This document shows positions 63,156-64,000 of a DNA stretch of 64,000 nt, one piece after another. The first letter of the stretch is position 1; every line of letters begins with the position of its first letter. Source of the stretch: Gluconobacter sp. P1C6_b (GTDB taxonomy: Bacteria; Pseudomonadota; Alphaproteobacteria; Acetobacterales; Acetobacteraceae); assembly GCF_018811945.1 (NCBI RefSeq), contig NZ_JACRVU010000012.1, positions 39,525-103,524 on the forward strand, written 5' to 3'. Below the pieces are notes generated by a model. The model did not search any database and had not been told where the DNA came from. It was given only the letters and a program-made list of their open reading frames with translations. Both the position numbers and the translations under genes were made by a program.

Positions 63156-63665
63156 TCAGGGGGAAGAAAAACCGGAGAGGGAAAATTTCCCTTCCATCAT
63201 ACCAAGCTGGCTGCGAAGCATCGCCACGGCATCCGAAGGCAGCCCCTCGGTCAGACGGGCTTCCAGACTCGCTGCGATGCGGTGGAACTGACGGCACCGC
63301 TCACACCCGGCTTCCGTGAGAACCAGAAGGTTGGAGCGACGGTCCTGTGGATCGGGCATCCGCGAAATCAGCCCTTCCCGCCCCAGATGATCCAGAACCC
63401 GCACGAGCGCCGAACTGTCCACGCCCATGACGGACGCCAGATCGCTCTGCTTCATCCCGTTTCCCATCACCATCAGGTACGCCATGGGCCGCATTGTCGC
63501 GAGCGTCATGCCCTCGGGCCGCAGGAGACGGTCCAGCTGCGCCCGCCACAGGCTCGACAGTCGCAGGACATGAAAGGTCAGCCCCATGTCATGAAAACTG
63601 CTGTCCCGAAGAATGGACGGATCGTACTGGACGGTCATTTCTGCTGACACCTCATCTGTTGACAT
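63156..63665 (-). CDS. MarR-family transcriptional regulator
   Basis: 169 residues. The winged helix DNA-binding region is MKQSDLASVMGVDSSALVRV followed by the wing LISRMPDPQDRRSNLLVLT, the MarR signature DxRxxxxxLT. It would bind phenolic or other aromatic compounds and control the FUSC efflux genes on both sides. The ATG at 63665 has no ribosome site; an alternative ATG at 63638 (MTVQYDPS) has GAGG 11 bases upstream. A TATAAT on the minus strand at 63679-63674 would place transcription start almost at the first ATG. Confidence 0.88.
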   Translation of the reverse strand: MSTDEVSAEMTVQYDPSILRDSSFHDMGLTFHVLRLSSLWRAQLDRLLRPEGMTLATMRPMAYLMVMGNGMKQSDLASVMGVDSSALVRVLDHLGREGLISRMPDPQDRRSNLLVLTEAGCERCRQFHRIAASLEARLTEGLPSDAVAMLRSQLGMMEGKFSLSGFSSP

Positions 63666-63716
63666 GGCAATAGATTATATGACACCATCACAATTGAAAA
63701 CAGATCCTGTTGACAT
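63656..63716. promoter_or_regulatory. Paired CTGTTGACAT repeats at the MarR promoter
   Basis: CTGTTGACAT at 63656-63665 and again at 63707-63716, 51 bp apart. The first covers the MarR start codon and the pair brackets the minus-strand TATAAT (63679-63674). About five helical turns apart, they are candidates for MarR binding with looping. Confidence 0.4.
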
Positions 63717-63822
63717 TTTCGTCAGGAGGTTCAGTTTTTGATCCATATCACCCACCGACTCTTTTTTCACTGAGTGGGAGTCGATGAGGCTGAGCGAGGA
63801 GCGTTGTGTTCGAATTGTCTTA

Positions 63823-63845
63823 CAGTCTGGCGGGTGGCAGTCTGG
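63823..63845. repeat. Tandem CAGTCTGG repeats before the DUF1656 gene
   Basis: CAGTCTGG at 63823-63830 and 63838-63845, start-to-start 15 bp, 25 bp before the DUF1656 ATG. A hairpin CGACTC (63756-63761)/GAGTCG (63778-63783) lies just upstream. Possible regulator site; unassigned. Confidence 0.3.
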
Positions 63846-63870
63846 TGGTTGACGGTGGGGTCGGTCCCTG

Positions 63871-64000
63871 ATGCTGGCTGAAGTTGACCTGTTTGGCGTT
63901 TTCGTTGCACCGCTTTCCATTTATGCCGTAGCGGCGGTCTTTGTGACGTTACTGCTTCGGAGCATCCTGTGGCGCACCGGTGCGCTGGGATGGTTCTGGC
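63871..64000 (+). CDS. DUF1656 (AaeX-like) small membrane protein (partial)
   Basis: Only 43 codons are present; the gene runs off the right edge. It begins MLAEVDLFGVFVAPLSIYAV and continues with a first membrane span and then GALGWFW, the DUF1656/AaeX pattern. DUF1656 proteins are about 65-70 residues long, have two spans and are encoded with FUSC and HlyD-type adaptor genes in aromatic-acid efflux systems. Here it points away from the FUSC gene at 60969, so the efflux locus is split in two divergent arms around the MarR gene. An adaptor gene is expected just beyond the window. Confidence 0.8.
   Translation, partial: MLAEVDLFGVFVAPLSIYAVAAVFVTLLLRSILWRTGALGWFW

Noticed and set aside
1..64000. 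tRNA, rRNA, CRISPR array or insertion sequence
   Set aside because: No cloverleaf, regular spacer-repeat series, transposase or long terminal inverted repeat was seen on reading both strands by eye.

Overview
The window is a dense, GC-rich bacterial chromosome segment. It holds about 50 protein genes on both strands, many overlapping by 1 or 4 bases. No rRNA, tRNA, CRISPR array, insertion sequence or integrase was seen. Several traits point to an alphaproteobacterium, probably an acetic acid bacterium (Acetobacteraceae, Gluconobacter-like): a type-B PutA without a DNA-binding domain, a GMC dehydrogenase paired with an aldehyde dehydrogenase, an Mla-type lipid transporter with a STAS-MlaE fusion, a DcaP-like porin and a FUSC/DUF1656 efflux locus. 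The taxonomic call is an inference.

Layout. (1) Positions 1-10672: an accessory catabolic cluster in three leftward transcription units (ALDH-GMC; CoA-transferase-glycerate kinase; acyl-CoA dehydrogenase-SDR-DUF993 aldolase-sugar isomerase). A TetR gene is divergent at the right end. A 20-bp inverted repeat of the form GTAAC-N10-GTTAC (one end mismatched in the second copy) lies upstream of each unit, which suggests one TetR regulon. (2) 10673-14917: a cold-shock gene with a long leader, a LysR/YeiH divergent pair and a saccharopine-dehydrogenase-like/Lrp divergent pair. (3) 15024-17651: a three-gene ABC exporter (COG4586/4587/3694). (4) 17662-21558: small genes, a MYG1-family protein behind a strongly structured leader, and a Pit phosphate transporter. 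(5) 21715-24178: a secreted nuclease divergent from a secreted/membrane protein ending in a phage Imm-like domain. (6) 24185-25631: a CLC-F type antiporter preceded by a fluoride riboswitch that appears to mask its own ribosome-binding site. (7) 25797-41871: an aminopeptidase, an ABC-F ATPase, a porin, an MFS carrier, YceI, a LigB-type dioxygenase with a LysR gene, M28 and M3 peptidases and a membrane glycosyltransferase-like protein. (8) 42007-44530: a 2.5-kb, four-gene, phage-like cassette. Three of its genes follow a hairpin with a T-tract, and the cassette is bounded by an 11-bp direct repeat that overlaps the stop codon of the neighbouring beta-lactamase-family gene. (9) 44521-50541: that gene, a GT2 glycosyltransferase and an MlaE-MlaF-MlaD-PqiC-like operon. 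(10) 50626-56487: an oligopeptide ABC importer with a P1-family aminopeptidase. (11) 56577-60952: putA and a GntR regulator. (12) 60969-64000: a FUSC efflux protein, a MarR regulator and the start of a DUF1656 gene.

The observations most worth following up are the TetR three-operator cluster of unknown substrate, the repeat-bounded cassette at 42-44.5 kb, the fluoride riboswitch with its anti-Shine-Dalgarno pairing, and the FG-GAP/Imm fusion next to a secreted nuclease. Residue and membrane-segment positions were counted or estimated by eye, and no database search was possible.
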